Source: CAYGLF01 sp964350945 (GTDB lineage Bacteria > Chlamydiota > Chlamydiia > Chlamydiales > JAAZZY01). From it: a stretch of DNA of 64,000 bases. Position numbers and translations under genes: made by a program. Shown in pieces: positions 44,490 through 53,970 of this stretch (position 1 is its first letter; the number at the start of each line of letters is the position of its first letter). The stretch spans positions 62,001 to 126,000 of the forward strand of contig CAYGLF010000001.1 in NCBI GenBank assembly GCA_964350945.1, in the 5' to 3' direction. The notes below the pieces were generated by a model, which was given only the letters and a program-made list of their open reading frames with translations, was not told the origin of the DNA and did no database searches.

Positions 44490-44947
44490 TCGCTAATAAA
44501 TTTACACTCCTACTCCAAGAACTTTCGAAAGAGCTCTCTATGGATCTCAAGCCCGATGAAAACAATTCGTGCTTAATTGTAATCCAAGATAAGCTCAAAA
44601 TTCAGTTAGAGCTAGACCCTGAAGAAAAAAATTTAATCATAGGCTCTATCTTAACCGAGCTTCCTCCTGGAAAATTTAGAGAAGATATTTTGCTTTCTTC
44701 GCTAACTGCAAACGCTAAAAGGTATCCACGACTTGGCACTTTTGCATATAGTAAAAAATTAAATAGCCTTGTTCTTTTTGAAATGATTGAATTAGAATTT
44801 TTCAATGTCGAGAATATTTTGAGCATGCTTACACCCTTTATAAAAAAGGCACTGCTTTGGAAAGAGGCTTTAGAGCAAGGACATCATGCCCCTTCTGAAG
44901 ATAATTTTCACTCTCACAATGACAACACCCACTTTTTTGGAGGCTAG
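44486..44947 (+). CDS. scc1: Type III secretion chaperone, Scc1/SycE class
   Basis: 153 residues, acidic, with the alpha/beta class I chaperone layout: NKFTLLLQELSKELSMDLKPDENNSCLIVIQDKLKIQLELD at the N-terminus, strands LVLFEMIELEFFNVENIL and a final helix. It lies directly after copN, as Scc1 does in Chlamydia, and probably holds CopN ready for export. Starts within the copN stop (ATGA) and its own stop overlaps the malQ GTG. Confidence 0.85.
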   Translation: MIANKFTLLLQELSKELSMDLKPDENNSCLIVIQDKLKIQLELDPEEKNLIIGSILTELPPGKFREDILLSSLTANAKRYPRLGTFAYSKKLNSLVLFEMIELEFFNVENILSMLTPFIKKALLWKEALEQGHHAPSEDNFHSHNDNTHFFGG

Positions 44948-46527
44948 TGCAGGAGATCTTTCGTCAACAACTTTTGAAAAGTGCCTGCGCCTTACAATGG
45001 AAAAAGGTAGGTCTTTTTCCACACCACGGAATTGTCATTATGTTATCCGCGCTGCATTCTAAAAAAAGCTGTGGAGGCGGGGAGTTTTTAGATCTACTAC
45101 CTCTTTTAAAATGGGCTCCTAGGGTCGGCTTAAACTTTATCCAGCTTCTTCCTCTCAATGACACGGGCTTTGACAATAGCCCCTACAATCCCCTTTCAAC
45201 ACTAGCCCTAAATCCTGTCTATCTCAGTCTCTATGCCCTAGACCATCTCAATGCAGACTTAAAAAAAATGGTTCTTAAATACCAAAGCCAGAAACTGACA
45301 CAAAAATATAATTATCAAAAGATGAGGCTGCAGAAATTTGCTTTCTTAAGAACATATTTTGACACCTGCTTTTCAAAAATTAAGACTTCCAGTGCTTTTA
45401 AAAAATTTCTCGAAGAAAATGCCTGGGTCAATGACTACGGCCTTTATTGTGCTCTCTCAGATTTTTACCATTCTGATCAACCAGAAAAGTGGCCTAGAAA
45501 CATTCAAAAGATAAGCTTAACCCAAAAAAATGAGCAGCTTAAAAAGCACTCCTTAGAAATTAGCTTCTACCAAATGATCCAGTTTTTATGCTTTACGCAG
45601 CTAAAACATGTCCGCTCTATTGCTGAAAAAAATAACGTGCGACTGATGGGTGATCTACCTTTTTTAGTAAGTAAGACAAGTTGTGACGCCTGGAGTTATC
45701 CCGAGCTATTTTGCATGGATCAGTCGGTAGGATCGCCTCCTGATGATTTAACACCCAAAGGGCAAAACTGGAACTTTCCCGCCTATAATTGGGAAAAACA
45801 CCATCAATCGGATTACTCATGGTGGAAAACGCGATTGCAGGTTGCTGAGAATTTTTTCCACCTCTACCGTTTAGATCATATTATTGGTTTTTTTAGAACC
45901 TGGAATATCCCGAAAGGACAGCCGGGATCTAAAGGTGCTTTTTCACCCTCAGACCCAAATACATGGTTAGATCACGGCAAACAATTTCTACAAGTTTTGA
46001 TTAAAAGTTCTAAGATGCTCCCCATTGGAGAAGATTTGGTTATCCCACAAACCGTCAAGGACACCCTTCGAGAGCTGGGCATTTGCGGCACCAATATTTT
46101 AACCTGGCAACGCACAGGAGCTGGAGGGCTAGACTTTGTTCCCTACCCCCTTTACGTTGCTGCAACCATCACTCATATTGCCTCCCATGATACTGTGACA
46201 CTGTCTCAATGGTGGAAGACCTACCCTAAAGTTGCCAAACAGTTTAGCTTATGGAAAAATTGGAAATATACACCTCGGCTAACTCCTAAAATGCGCTTTG
46301 AAATTTTGCACGACAGCCACCATACAAGTAGTTTATTTCACGCAAACCTTTTGCAAGAGTACCTTGCCCTTTTTCCAGAGATGTCTTATAAAAATGACCG
46401 TTTAGAGCGCATTAACTACCCAGGAACCCCCTCAAAAAATAACTGGTGTAATCGCTTCATACCAAGTGTAGAAACGATCACCTCTTCACGGAAACTTTTC
46501 GATGCTTTTAAAAAAATTACCACTTAG
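44947..46527 (+). CDS. malQ: 4-alpha-glucanotransferase (amylomaltase)
   Basis: 526 residues, GH77. Transfers glucan chains between maltodextrins and releases glucose; part of glycogen/maltodextrin handling. Typical motifs: LPLNDTGFDNSPYNPLSTLALNPVYLSL near the N-terminus, RLMGDLPFLVSKTSCDAW, FFHLYRLDHIIGFFRTWNIP with the nucleophile Asp, GEDLVIPQTVKDTLRELG with the acid/base Glu and ASHDTVTLSQWW. GTG start overlapping the chaperone stop, with GGAGG five nt before. In Chlamydia malQ also follows scc1. Confidence 0.95.
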   Translation: MQEIFRQQLLKSACALQWKKVGLFPHHGIVIMLSALHSKKSCGGGEFLDLLPLLKWAPRVGLNFIQLLPLNDTGFDNSPYNPLSTLALNPVYLSLYALDHLNADLKKMVLKYQSQKLTQKYNYQKMRLQKFAFLRTYFDTCFSKIKTSSAFKKFLEENAWVNDYGLYCALSDFYHSDQPEKWPRNIQKISLTQKNEQLKKHSLEISFYQMIQFLCFTQLKHVRSIAEKNNVRLMGDLPFLVSKTSCDAWSYPELFCMDQSVGSPPDDLTPKGQNWNFPAYNWEKHHQSDYSWWKTRLQVAENFFHLYRLDHIIGFFRTWNIPKGQPGSKGAFSPSDPNTWLDHGKQFLQVLIKSSKMLPIGEDLVIPQTVKDTLRELGICGTNILTWQRTGAGGLDFVPYPLYVAATITHIASHDTVTLSQWWKTYPKVAKQFSLWKNWKYTPRLTPKMRFEILHDSHHTSSLFHANLLQEYLALFPEMSYKNDRLERINYPGTPSKNNWCNRFIPSVETITSSRKLFDAFKKITT

Positions 46528-48052
46528 CTTACTTCTCTTTTTCTTAAGCACTTTAAACCTTCATGCTGATGACAATGGAGCTCTTCTCAACATTTACAAT
46601 GGGCTTGAGCCCACCTCGATCACCCAGCATATTGCCCTATATAAGCTATATCCCGACCATCCTATTGGTAAAAAAGCGCTGTTACATGCCCAAGAACTTT
46701 TGCAAAAAGCGCAACTGTCAACCGATCATGTTGAAGATTTGCCAATCGTGGGTCTCTCTGTTGAAGGGTTTGTCTCTTTCATGCTTGGAAAAGAAACTAG
46801 AGAGGAGTTTTTAGAACCTAAATTTTTAGATGCGATTGAGCAGCTCGGTGCCCATCTTGGCAATCGCTCTTTAAAAGGACATCACGCTCAATCCGAAGGA
46901 GAGGTGATAGCTTTAGAAGATGATCAAATTGATCTTTCAAGAGCTGTCTTGCTTGCCCAACAAGGGGACAAAATTGATTGGAACTGGATTCGCAATTACG
47001 AAGCGCAGCTAGATTTTCTAGCTCTTCAAGTGCTAGCAAGGCTGCCTGAAAACCCGACTCCCAAACAAATGATTAAAGAAATCAATCGCGTGTTATTTTT
47101 TGACCTTAAATACCGCTTTCCCAACCAAAACATACAAGATGACCACGAGCGATTTTCACAATTATCTGAAGTTTTGGATGTTCATCAAGGGGTCTGCTTA
47201 GGCACGAGTGTCGTTTATTTGTGCCTTGCGCAACGCTTAAATTTTCCCCTTGAAATTATCACCCCTCCAGGACACATATATGTACGTCACAATGACAATG
47301 GGGTGATCACCAACATTGAAACAACTCATCGAGGGGTGCATGTCCCCTCTGATCATTATTATTCGGTTAATATGAAGTATTTAAAGAAAATAAGCCTTAA
47401 AGAGACCGTCGGGCTTATTTCTAGTAATTTGGCCGCTTCAAATTTAATGGAGAGACACTACCCACAAGCAATTGAGCACTATCAACGATGCCTTAACTAT
47501 GCTAAAGATCACCCCATGGCGACTTTAATGCTCGGCTATGCTTATGCATTAAACAAAGAGCCTAAAAATGCCCGACGCATTTTCAACCACTTTAAGAGTC
47601 TTTCATTTGACGACCAAATAGCCCCTATGGATTTAAATGCCCATCAAGACTATTTAAATAATCAAATTGACCTACCCCTTTTAGAAGCAACGATTGCACT
47701 GACAAAAGAATCTTCACTAGAAGCGCTTCAGGCCGACCAAAAAGTTTTAATTCAAGGGCTGAAAAAACACCCTCAATTTACAATGGGGTGGCTGGTCCTC
47801 TCAAGCATCTATAATGAGCTCTCACAGCCTCAAAAAGCAATTGAAGCTTTAACCCAAGCTCATAAAATCAACCCCAACATCCCTCTTGTTGAGCTTAATT
47901 TAGCACTTCTACACCATAGTCAACTCAACACTCCTGCTGCTTGGAAGCATTTTAGAAACTGTGAGAGCATTTTAGAAGAACACCAAGTACACCCTAAGTT
48001 CATGCATCAGATTGAGCAGATGTTTTCATCAACCTCAATGCCTCCAGATTGA
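46502..48052 (+). CDS. Exported transglutaminase-like (SirB1-type) protein with TPR tail
   Basis: 516 residues starting inside the end of malQ (26-nt overlap). Signal peptide MLLKKLPLSLLLFFLSTLNLHADD. A helical domain is followed by QGVCLGTSVVYLCLAQRLNFPLEIITPPGHIYVRHNDNGVITNIETT (residues ~227-275), the Cys-His-Glu/Asp layout of the Transglut_core2/SirB1 family. The last 200 residues contain TPR-like helices (PQAIEHYQRCLNYAKDHPMATLMLGYAYALNKEPKNARRIF, and QKAIEALTQAHKINPNIPLVELNLALLH). Probably periplasmic. Activity unknown. Confidence 0.75.
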   Translation: MLLKKLPLSLLLFFLSTLNLHADDNGALLNIYNGLEPTSITQHIALYKLYPDHPIGKKALLHAQELLQKAQLSTDHVEDLPIVGLSVEGFVSFMLGKETREEFLEPKFLDAIEQLGAHLGNRSLKGHHAQSEGEVIALEDDQIDLSRAVLLAQQGDKIDWNWIRNYEAQLDFLALQVLARLPENPTPKQMIKEINRVLFFDLKYRFPNQNIQDDHERFSQLSEVLDVHQGVCLGTSVVYLCLAQRLNFPLEIITPPGHIYVRHNDNGVITNIETTHRGVHVPSDHYYSVNMKYLKKISLKETVGLISSNLAASNLMERHYPQAIEHYQRCLNYAKDHPMATLMLGYAYALNKEPKNARRIFNHFKSLSFDDQIAPMDLNAHQDYLNNQIDLPLLEATIALTKESSLEALQADQKVLIQGLKKHPQFTMGWLVLSSIYNELSQPQKAIEALTQAHKINPNIPLVELNLALLHHSQLNTPAAWKHFRNCESILEEHQVHPKFMHQIEQMFSSTSMPPD

Positions 48053-48167
48053 AATGACCTTTATCAATTATTTATCTTTAGATAGTTACTAACATTTCAC
48101 ACCTACTGTGAGTCCCTATTTGACAAAAAAGGGCTCCTCATGATCATAGGAAATGAGGGTGCCCATT

Positions 48168-49022
48168 ATGTTTTTTTGTAAAAAACCAATCATTATCTTA
48201 TTAATTATCAGTGCTCTATATAGTACTCTAGATGCAAAACAAGGCAATTCTCACTCAAAAAACTTAAAACCTGGCTGGGTGAATGTCCAAAGTCCCCAAG
48301 GCTTTTACCTTTCAATCAATGTGGGACCTGGATTTTTATTTTTTAAAGGACCTAAGGGAAACTTAAGCCCCACCCCAATAGCTTTTTTCTCAGATTATCA
48401 AGGAGTCGACTTTAAAAATGTGCGTCAGTTTAACAATAATACAACGCCTCTTTTTGAAGTGATGGCAAGCTTTCGAGTTCATCCCCTTCTACAATGTGGG
48501 ATCAGCTTTTATACCCAAAGTGGGATTCATGCCGAATCAGCAACATCATCTTCAACTAATTCATTAGACGCCCCAGCTTGGGCACAGTTTCGCTCTGATT
48601 TACAACTCCAAGCTTTAACCTTTAAATTAAATCTACAGCCTCCTAAATCACTTGTTATTGGCTCTTTGGCGCTTAACAGCTACCTTGGTCTAGGTTTGGG
48701 CCCCTGTTGGCAAAGCTGGACCAATAACCAGGTCTATGAATCGGTGCTCATTAACCAAGTAGCCACTAGTTCCCTCATGGTTTTGAATAATAAAATTAAT
48801 TCAAACCTGCTCTGGACTGCAGACTTAGGCTTTTCCTTTCAACCAGCAACACAAAAAGCAACTTGCAAAGTTTGTATTGGATGCAGGTATGTGGATTGGG
48901 GCTCTATGCCCTCAATTGGATTGATGAAGCAGCAAAGTATTAAAGTAGCTCCTTTCAAACCTGTGCAAGCACAAAAAGTTTTCTCATGGACTCCATATAT
49001 TGGCGTGCAATTTTGTTTTTGA
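48168..49022 (+). CDS. Putative outer-membrane beta-barrel protein
   Basis: 284 residues from the ATG at 48168, eight nt after GAGGG; an ATG five codons earlier (48153) is possible. Signal peptide MFFCKKPIIILLIISALYSTLDA. The mature part consists of alternating hydrophobic/polar strands with many aromatic residues (GFYLSINVGPGFLFF, FSWTPYIGVQFCF) and ends in Phe, as outer-membrane beta-barrels do. No family recognised beyond the OmpA/porin-like barrel type. Single transcription unit. Confidence 0.65.
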   Translation: MFFCKKPIIILLIISALYSTLDAKQGNSHSKNLKPGWVNVQSPQGFYLSINVGPGFLFFKGPKGNLSPTPIAFFSDYQGVDFKNVRQFNNNTTPLFEVMASFRVHPLLQCGISFYTQSGIHAESATSSSTNSLDAPAWAQFRSDLQLQALTFKLNLQPPKSLVIGSLALNSYLGLGLGPCWQSWTNNQVYESVLINQVATSSLMVLNNKINSNLLWTADLGFSFQPATQKATCKVCIGCRYVDWGSMPSIGLMKQQSIKVAPFKPVQAQKVFSWTPYIGVQFCF

Positions 49023-49122
49023 TTTTAATCTTGTAAACAAAATCTCTTTATCTCACTGATATTATACGCAATAGAATTTCTGTTTGATCAACATTCTTTT
49101 AACATCCAAGAGAAATTTCCCT

Positions 49123-50061
49123 TTACACTATCCAATAAATTACCGCTGCATAACACGCAAATAGCAGTAATCCTGAAAGTCTACCTATTTTGCGTTGCAC
49201 ACTCACTAAAAACCACAGAAGAAAAGAAAAGGCTAATAAGACTGGAACATCTTGATTTAGAAACTTAGGAGCAAATTCTATAGGATGTACAATGGCTGCA
49301 ACCCCTAAAATAAAAAGGATATTAAAGATATTACTTCCTAAAATATTGCCAATGGCAACATCGCCTAGTTTTCTTAACATGGCGACTAACGAGGCGGCAA
49401 ATTCAGGAAGTGAGGTCCCAAGAGCGACGACAGTCATTCCAATAACCCGATCGGAGATTCCAAACTTATGAGCGAGTAAAACTGAGCCTTTGATTAAAAG
49501 CGTCCCTCCAACTGTCAGTAACACAACTCCGCAAATTATAAAAATTACACTCATAATCTTTCGAGAAAATGACAGGGTTGATTTAGGTTCAGAGGAAGAT
49601 GATTTCTCTACTTTTGAACGATTAATGTGGCGCTTGACATAGAAAAAAATAGCAACAATAAAAAAAATTCCCATCCATCTTGTAATGACCCCTCTAAGCA
49701 TAAAGACCCATAGTAAGAGAGTGACTAAAATAGTAAAGGGGGCTTCAAACTTTTTGATCTCCTTTTTGACTTCCAGAGGTTTAATAAGGGTGATTAGACC
49801 TAAGATAAGACCTATATTTGCAATATTGGAGCCAACAATGGTGCCCAGGGTAAGGTTATAATCGCCCTGAATTTGAGCGACCACCACACTAGCAAGCTCG
49901 GGAGCTGAAGTCGAAAAAGCAACCACGGTCAAACCAACCACTAAAGGAGTCATTCCCAAGGAGATGGCTAGGCGAGCAGCAAAAATAATTAAAAGCTCCG
50001 CTCCTAGGTATAAGCATAAAACCCCACCAGCAAGAAGAGCACCTAAAGGAAATGTTTGCAT
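49123..50061 (-). CDS. Calcium/sodium antiporter, CaCA family (YrbG type)
   Basis: 312 residues, ten or eleven membrane spans in two inverted repeats. The alpha-1 repeat reads FSTSAPELASVVVAQIQGDYNLTLGTIVGSNIANIGLILG and alpha-2 reads GTSLPEFAASLVAMLRKLGDVAIGNILGSNIFNILFILG; the acidic residue in each [S/T]xPE and the GSNI motif bind cation. It exchanges Ca2+ or K+ for Na+ across the inner membrane. Divergent from the 50122 gene. Confidence 0.92.
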   Translation of the reverse strand: MQTFPLGALLAGGVLCLYLGAELLIIFAARLAISLGMTPLVVGLTVVAFSTSAPELASVVVAQIQGDYNLTLGTIVGSNIANIGLILGLITLIKPLEVKKEIKKFEAPFTILVTLLLWVFMLRGVITRWMGIFFIVAIFFYVKRHINRSKVEKSSSSEPKSTLSFSRKIMSVIFIICGVVLLTVGGTLLIKGSVLLAHKFGISDRVIGMTVVALGTSLPEFAASLVAMLRKLGDVAIGNILGSNIFNILFILGVAAIVHPIEFAPKFLNQDVPVLLAFSFLLWFLVSVQRKIGRLSGLLLFACYAAVIYWIV

Positions 50062-50121
50062 GATTTAGAGGGCTTCACTTATAGTTCAACTTTTTGAGAT
50101 ATATACAAAACCTGGATTGTC

Positions 50122-50898
50122 GTGAAACATCTTTTTATTTTTTTACTCTTACTCTCTTCTTTGCATCTCAATGCCAGTTTTAACTTAGATGCGCAGCCAT
50201 CACCATCTCAGCAATTAAATTCAGCCTCCTCTCAAGGAACAAGCCCAGCTGCCACTCCAGAGCCTTCTTCACTGGATCTCTCTAAAGAGATGCCAGCTGC
50301 CGTCCAAAAAGCAGTGGGTTTAAGTAAACTTTCTGACACGCAGCAAAAAGCCCTTGGTCAGTGGATGATACACTGGAAAGAACATGGTTCAAAAAGCAGT
50401 TTGCCGGATAATGCCATCGCAGCGGTTTTACAAGATGGTCACTATGTCAAACTCAATGATGGGAGCGTTTGGAGTGTCAGCCCCAACGCTTGGATTTATA
50501 CATATTATTGGAAAGCGGGTGAAACTGTTGATATCGAAAAAAGCCCGGATGTTCTTTTCCCAACCACACTCAAAAACTCAAGTTCATTTGGTCTTGTGAA
50601 CGCCAAAAGAGCCTCTAAAGCATTCACTGACAGTCTACAAACAAACTTTACCATCAAATCGATAACTGACGGAGGGGCTACTTTGACTTTAAGTGATGGC
50701 TCTATCTGGCAAATTCCACCCTCTACAAGCTATATGGTGGCTGGCTGGGCTCAAGGGCAATCTGTCTTTGTGCAAAAGCAACCACAAGCTGCCGGAAACA
50801 GTTATGTGATCATGAATGGGGTCACCACGCGCTCAGTTCTAGCCACACAACTGCAAAAAGGACAAGCTTCATCAGAGGCTACAAGTTCATCAAAATAA
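50122..50898 (+). CDS. Exported hypothetical protein with two beta repeats
   Basis: 258 residues from a GTG at 50122. Signal peptide MKHLFIFLLLLSSLHLNAS, then a Ser/Pro-rich linker. Two similar units follow: GHYVKLNDGSVWSVSPNAWIYTYYWKAGETVDIEK (residues ~111-145) and GATLTLSDGSIWQIPPSTSYMVAGWAQGQSVFVQK (~188-222), each a small beta module with a DGS[V/I]W core. Probably periplasmic or surface-exposed. Family not recognised. folB starts 11 nt later. Confidence 0.65.
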   Translation: MKHLFIFLLLLSSLHLNASFNLDAQPSPSQQLNSASSQGTSPAATPEPSSLDLSKEMPAAVQKAVGLSKLSDTQQKALGQWMIHWKEHGSKSSLPDNAIAAVLQDGHYVKLNDGSVWSVSPNAWIYTYYWKAGETVDIEKSPDVLFPTTLKNSSSFGLVNAKRASKAFTDSLQTNFTIKSITDGGATLTLSDGSIWQIPPSTSYMVAGWAQGQSVFVQKQPQAAGNSYVIMNGVTTRSVLATQLQKGQASSEATSSSK

Positions 50899-50909
50899 AC
50901 TGAGTTAAC

Positions 50910-51263
50910 ATGACAACAACTATTCACCTTAAACAAATTCATGTTGAAACTCTAATTGGAGCACGCGCTCATGAAAGAGAGCAAAAACAACCTTTGGTTA
51001 TCGATCTTAGCTTTGAAGTAGATGCTGCAAAGGCTATTGAAAAAGATCACCTAAGCGCTACGATTGATTATTCATCAGTGGTTCAAGAGGTTCTTGGTTT
51101 TGCCGCCAAATCGGGGTTTGTTTTGCTAGAAAGCTTCTCCCATGCTCTTGCTCAATTTCTCATGAATAAATTCTTTCTAAAAAAAATCCACCTTTTGATT
51201 TTTAAGCCTCAAGCTACCAATGGGCGAGCTCAAGTCTTTATAGAAACCACGCACAATAGTTGA
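50910..51263 (+). CDS. folB: Dihydroneopterin aldolase
   Basis: 117 residues, the usual length. LKQIHVETLIGARAHEREQKQPLVIDLSFEVD matches the FolB N-terminus, where the Glu in the HERE segment binds the pterin; TIDYSSVVQEV and LESFSHALAQFLM follow. Makes 6-hydroxymethyl-dihydropterin in folate synthesis. No other folate genes are adjacent; in chlamydiae folate genes are often clustered, so its isolation is mildly unusual. Confidence 0.88.
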   Translation: MTTTIHLKQIHVETLIGARAHEREQKQPLVIDLSFEVDAAKAIEKDHLSATIDYSSVVQEVLGFAAKSGFVLLESFSHALAQFLMNKFFLKKIHLLIFKPQATNGRAQVFIETTHNS

Positions 51264-51323
51264 AAAAAAACGTTTTTTCTGCTAACATATTAGTTAAAAT
51301 TTGACAGAAAAAGGAGGGTTAAA

Positions 51324-53918
51324 ATGAATTATCAGTTTACAGAATCTGTTCAACAAGCTCTTGAATCAGCCTCTAAGCTAGCCAAAGACAATCAAAATAC
51401 GGAACTAAATGACCAACATATCCTCAGTGCCTTTTTAGAAGATAAGGCGGGATATTTTAACACTTTACTGAAAGATTTAGGACTTGAGAGTGACTCGGTA
51501 AAGACTCAATTAGAGCCGTATCTTTCAAAACTAGCAACCACTCAAGACGTCAACTACCAGCCAACTCCGTCACAGTCTTTGCAACAACTTATTTATAAAG
51601 CTCACTCAAAAAGCCAACAATGGCAAGACTCTTTTTTAAGTGCAGATCACTTTTTGATGGCCTTTTTCGAAAATAAAACAGAGCCCCTATATTCACAGAT
51701 AACAAACAAGAAACTCACTCTCAAACAAATTCAAGAGAAAATCGAAGAAATTCGAGGAGGTAAGAAAATGGATTCCCCAACCGCTGAAAATAACGTCAAG
51801 GCCCTCGAAAAATACTGCAAAAATTTAACTCACCTTGCAAAAGATGGAAAATTAGATCCTGTTATTGGTAGGGATGAGGAAATACGCCGTACCATTCAAG
51901 TTTTAAGTCGACGCACAAAAAACAACCCCATGCTTATTGGAGAGCCTGGTGTTGGGAAAACAGCCATTGCAGAAGGACTTGCTCTGCGCATCATTCAAAA
52001 AGACATTCCCGACTCACTAATAGGCAAACAGCTCTATGCCCTGGACATGGGCAGCTTAATTGCAGGGACTAAATATCGCGGTGAATTTGAAGAGCGCCTT
52101 AAAAGCATTCTAAAAGAAATTGAAAAAAATGAAGGAGAGGTGATCCTATTTATCGATGAGGTTCACACTCTAATTGGAGCGGGAGCTACAGATGGAGCCA
52201 TGGATGCTGCCAATTTACTCAAGCCCGCTCTAGCACGAGGGACACTGCACTGCATTGGAGCAACCACTATCAAAGAGTATCGGAAATACATTGAAAAAGA
52301 TCCCGCCCTAGAAAGACGCTTTCAGCCTATTATGGTTCAAGAACCTTCTGAAGAAGATGCTATTAGCATCTTACGAGGCCTTAGGGAGCGTTACGAAAAT
52401 TTTCATGGAGTTCGGATTACAGAGGGAGCTTTGCAAGCGGCCGTTCATCTCTCAACGCGTTATATTTCAGATCGCTTTTTACCAGACAAAGCAATTGATC
52501 TGATCGATGAAGGAGCGTCTATGATTCGCATGCAAATAGGCAGCTGCCCTCTTCCCATTGATGCCCTTCAACGCCAGCTCTCTAGTTTGATTGTAAAACA
52601 AGAAGGAGTAAAAAGAGAAAACAAAGAAACTTCGACTCAAGAGGAATCATTACTTCAAAAAGAAATTGCGGAGACTCAGGAAGCTTTAAAAAACCTCCAA
52701 CAGCAGTGGGAGCAAGAGAAAAAAGCACTCGAAGACCTTAAACAGAAAAAGAAGACGTTTGAAAATCTGAAATTTCAAGAGGAGGAGGCTGAAAGAGTCT
52801 CCGATTACAATCGCGTCGCACAAATTCGCTATAGCGATATCCCTGCAATTGAAAAAGAGATTAAGCAAGCAAGCGAGAATTTAGATAAACACCCAAACCG
52901 TCTTCTAAAAGAAGAGGTCGACAGCCAGCTTATTTCACAAATTGTCGCTAAATGGTCAGGAATTCCTATACAAAAAATGCAGGGAGACGAAGCTGAAAAG
53001 CTTTTAAACCTAGAATCAGATCTTGAAAAACGAGTGGTAGGGCAAAGTTTTGCAATCCAAGCAATCAGTGAAGCCATTCGCTGCTCGAGAGCAGGTTTGC
53101 AAGACCCTCAACGTCCCCTTGGAGCCTTTTTGTTTATGGGCCCTACAGGAGTTGGAAAAACAGAGCTTGCTAAAGCTTTGGCAGAGCTTATGTTTAACAG
53201 TGAGGAATCAATCATTCGCCTAGATATGTCTGAGTATATGGAAAAACACAGCGTCTCACGACTCATTGGCTCCCCTCCTGGATATGTGGGGCATGACGAA
53301 GGTGGACAGCTAACTGAAGCTCTAAGAAGAAAACCTTATGCCGTTGTCCTTTTTGATGAAATTGAAAAAGCCCACAACGATATTTTCAATGTTCTTCTAC
53401 AAATTTTTGATGATGGACGTATTACAGATAGTAAAGGACGCGTCGTTAATTGTAAAAATGCTCTTTTTATTATGACCTCTAATTTGGCCTCTGAGCAACT
53501 GCTTAAAGCCATGCAAGAAAACGTTTCCCCCTCTAAAGTAGAGCTGTTAAAATTAATTGATCCTGTTTTAAAAGCCCACTTCCGACCTGAGTTTCTCAAT
53601 CGACTCGATGATATCCTCCCCTTCTTTCCTCTTAAAAAAGAAGATATGGGAGGCATTGTCAAAATACAACTACGTAGAGTTGAAGAGAGGTTAATTCAAA
53701 AGCATATTACTGTAGAAACCTCTCAAGAGGTCTTAGATTACCTTGCTCAAAAGGGATATGACCCTGACTTTGGAGCTCGCCCTTTAAAACGTTTAATTCA
53801 TCAAAAGGTAACCATTCCTCTTTCTAAAGCCATTTTAGCAGGTACAATTAAAGAGCACTCTCAGATAGAAATTGCTTTAGATAACGATGAAGTGGTTTTC
53901 AAACAAAAAACGGCCTAG
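51324..53918 (+). CDS. clpB: ATP-dependent disaggregase ClpB
   Basis: 864 residues. N-terminal Clp repeat domain (1-145), AAA-1 with GEPGVGKT near residue 209, the long coiled-coil middle domain (about 410-535, LKNLQQQWEQEKKALEDLKQKKKTFENLKFQ), AAA-2 with GPTGVGKT near 609, and the C-terminal D2-small domain. The middle domain distinguishes ClpB from ClpA/ClpC. It resolves protein aggregates with DnaK. AGGAGGGTTAAA precedes the ATG. Confidence 0.96.
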   Translation: MNYQFTESVQQALESASKLAKDNQNTELNDQHILSAFLEDKAGYFNTLLKDLGLESDSVKTQLEPYLSKLATTQDVNYQPTPSQSLQQLIYKAHSKSQQWQDSFLSADHFLMAFFENKTEPLYSQITNKKLTLKQIQEKIEEIRGGKKMDSPTAENNVKALEKYCKNLTHLAKDGKLDPVIGRDEEIRRTIQVLSRRTKNNPMLIGEPGVGKTAIAEGLALRIIQKDIPDSLIGKQLYALDMGSLIAGTKYRGEFEERLKSILKEIEKNEGEVILFIDEVHTLIGAGATDGAMDAANLLKPALARGTLHCIGATTIKEYRKYIEKDPALERRFQPIMVQEPSEEDAISILRGLRERYENFHGVRITEGALQAAVHLSTRYISDRFLPDKAIDLIDEGASMIRMQIGSCPLPIDALQRQLSSLIVKQEGVKRENKETSTQEESLLQKEIAETQEALKNLQQQWEQEKKALEDLKQKKKTFENLKFQEEEAERVSDYNRVAQIRYSDIPAIEKEIKQASENLDKHPNRLLKEEVDSQLISQIVAKWSGIPIQKMQGDEAEKLLNLESDLEKRVVGQSFAIQAISEAIRCSRAGLQDPQRPLGAFLFMGPTGVGKTELAKALAELMFNSEESIIRLDMSEYMEKHSVSRLIGSPPGYVGHDEGGQLTEALRRKPYAVVLFDEIEKAHNDIFNVLLQIFDDGRITDSKGRVVNCKNALFIMTSNLASEQLLKAMQENVSPSKVELLKLIDPVLKAHFRPEFLNRLDDILPFFPLKKEDMGGIVKIQLRRVEERLIQKHITVETSQEVLDYLAQKGYDPDFGARPLKRLIHQKVTIPLSKAILAGTIKEHSQIEIALDNDEVVFKQKTA

Positions 53919-53940
53919 CTTTCAAAAGCTATGTTTCATC

Positions 53941-53966
53941 AATGGCGCTTCTAAGGGGGCGCCATT
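53941..53966. terminator. Bidirectional terminator-like hairpin between clpB and sthA
   Basis: AATGGCGC (53941-53948) and GCGCCATT (53959-53966) pair perfectly around a 10-nt loop, between two convergent genes. T tracts are weak on both sides (TAAATTTATA on the plus strand). Confidence 0.6.
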
Positions 53967-53970
53967 AAAT

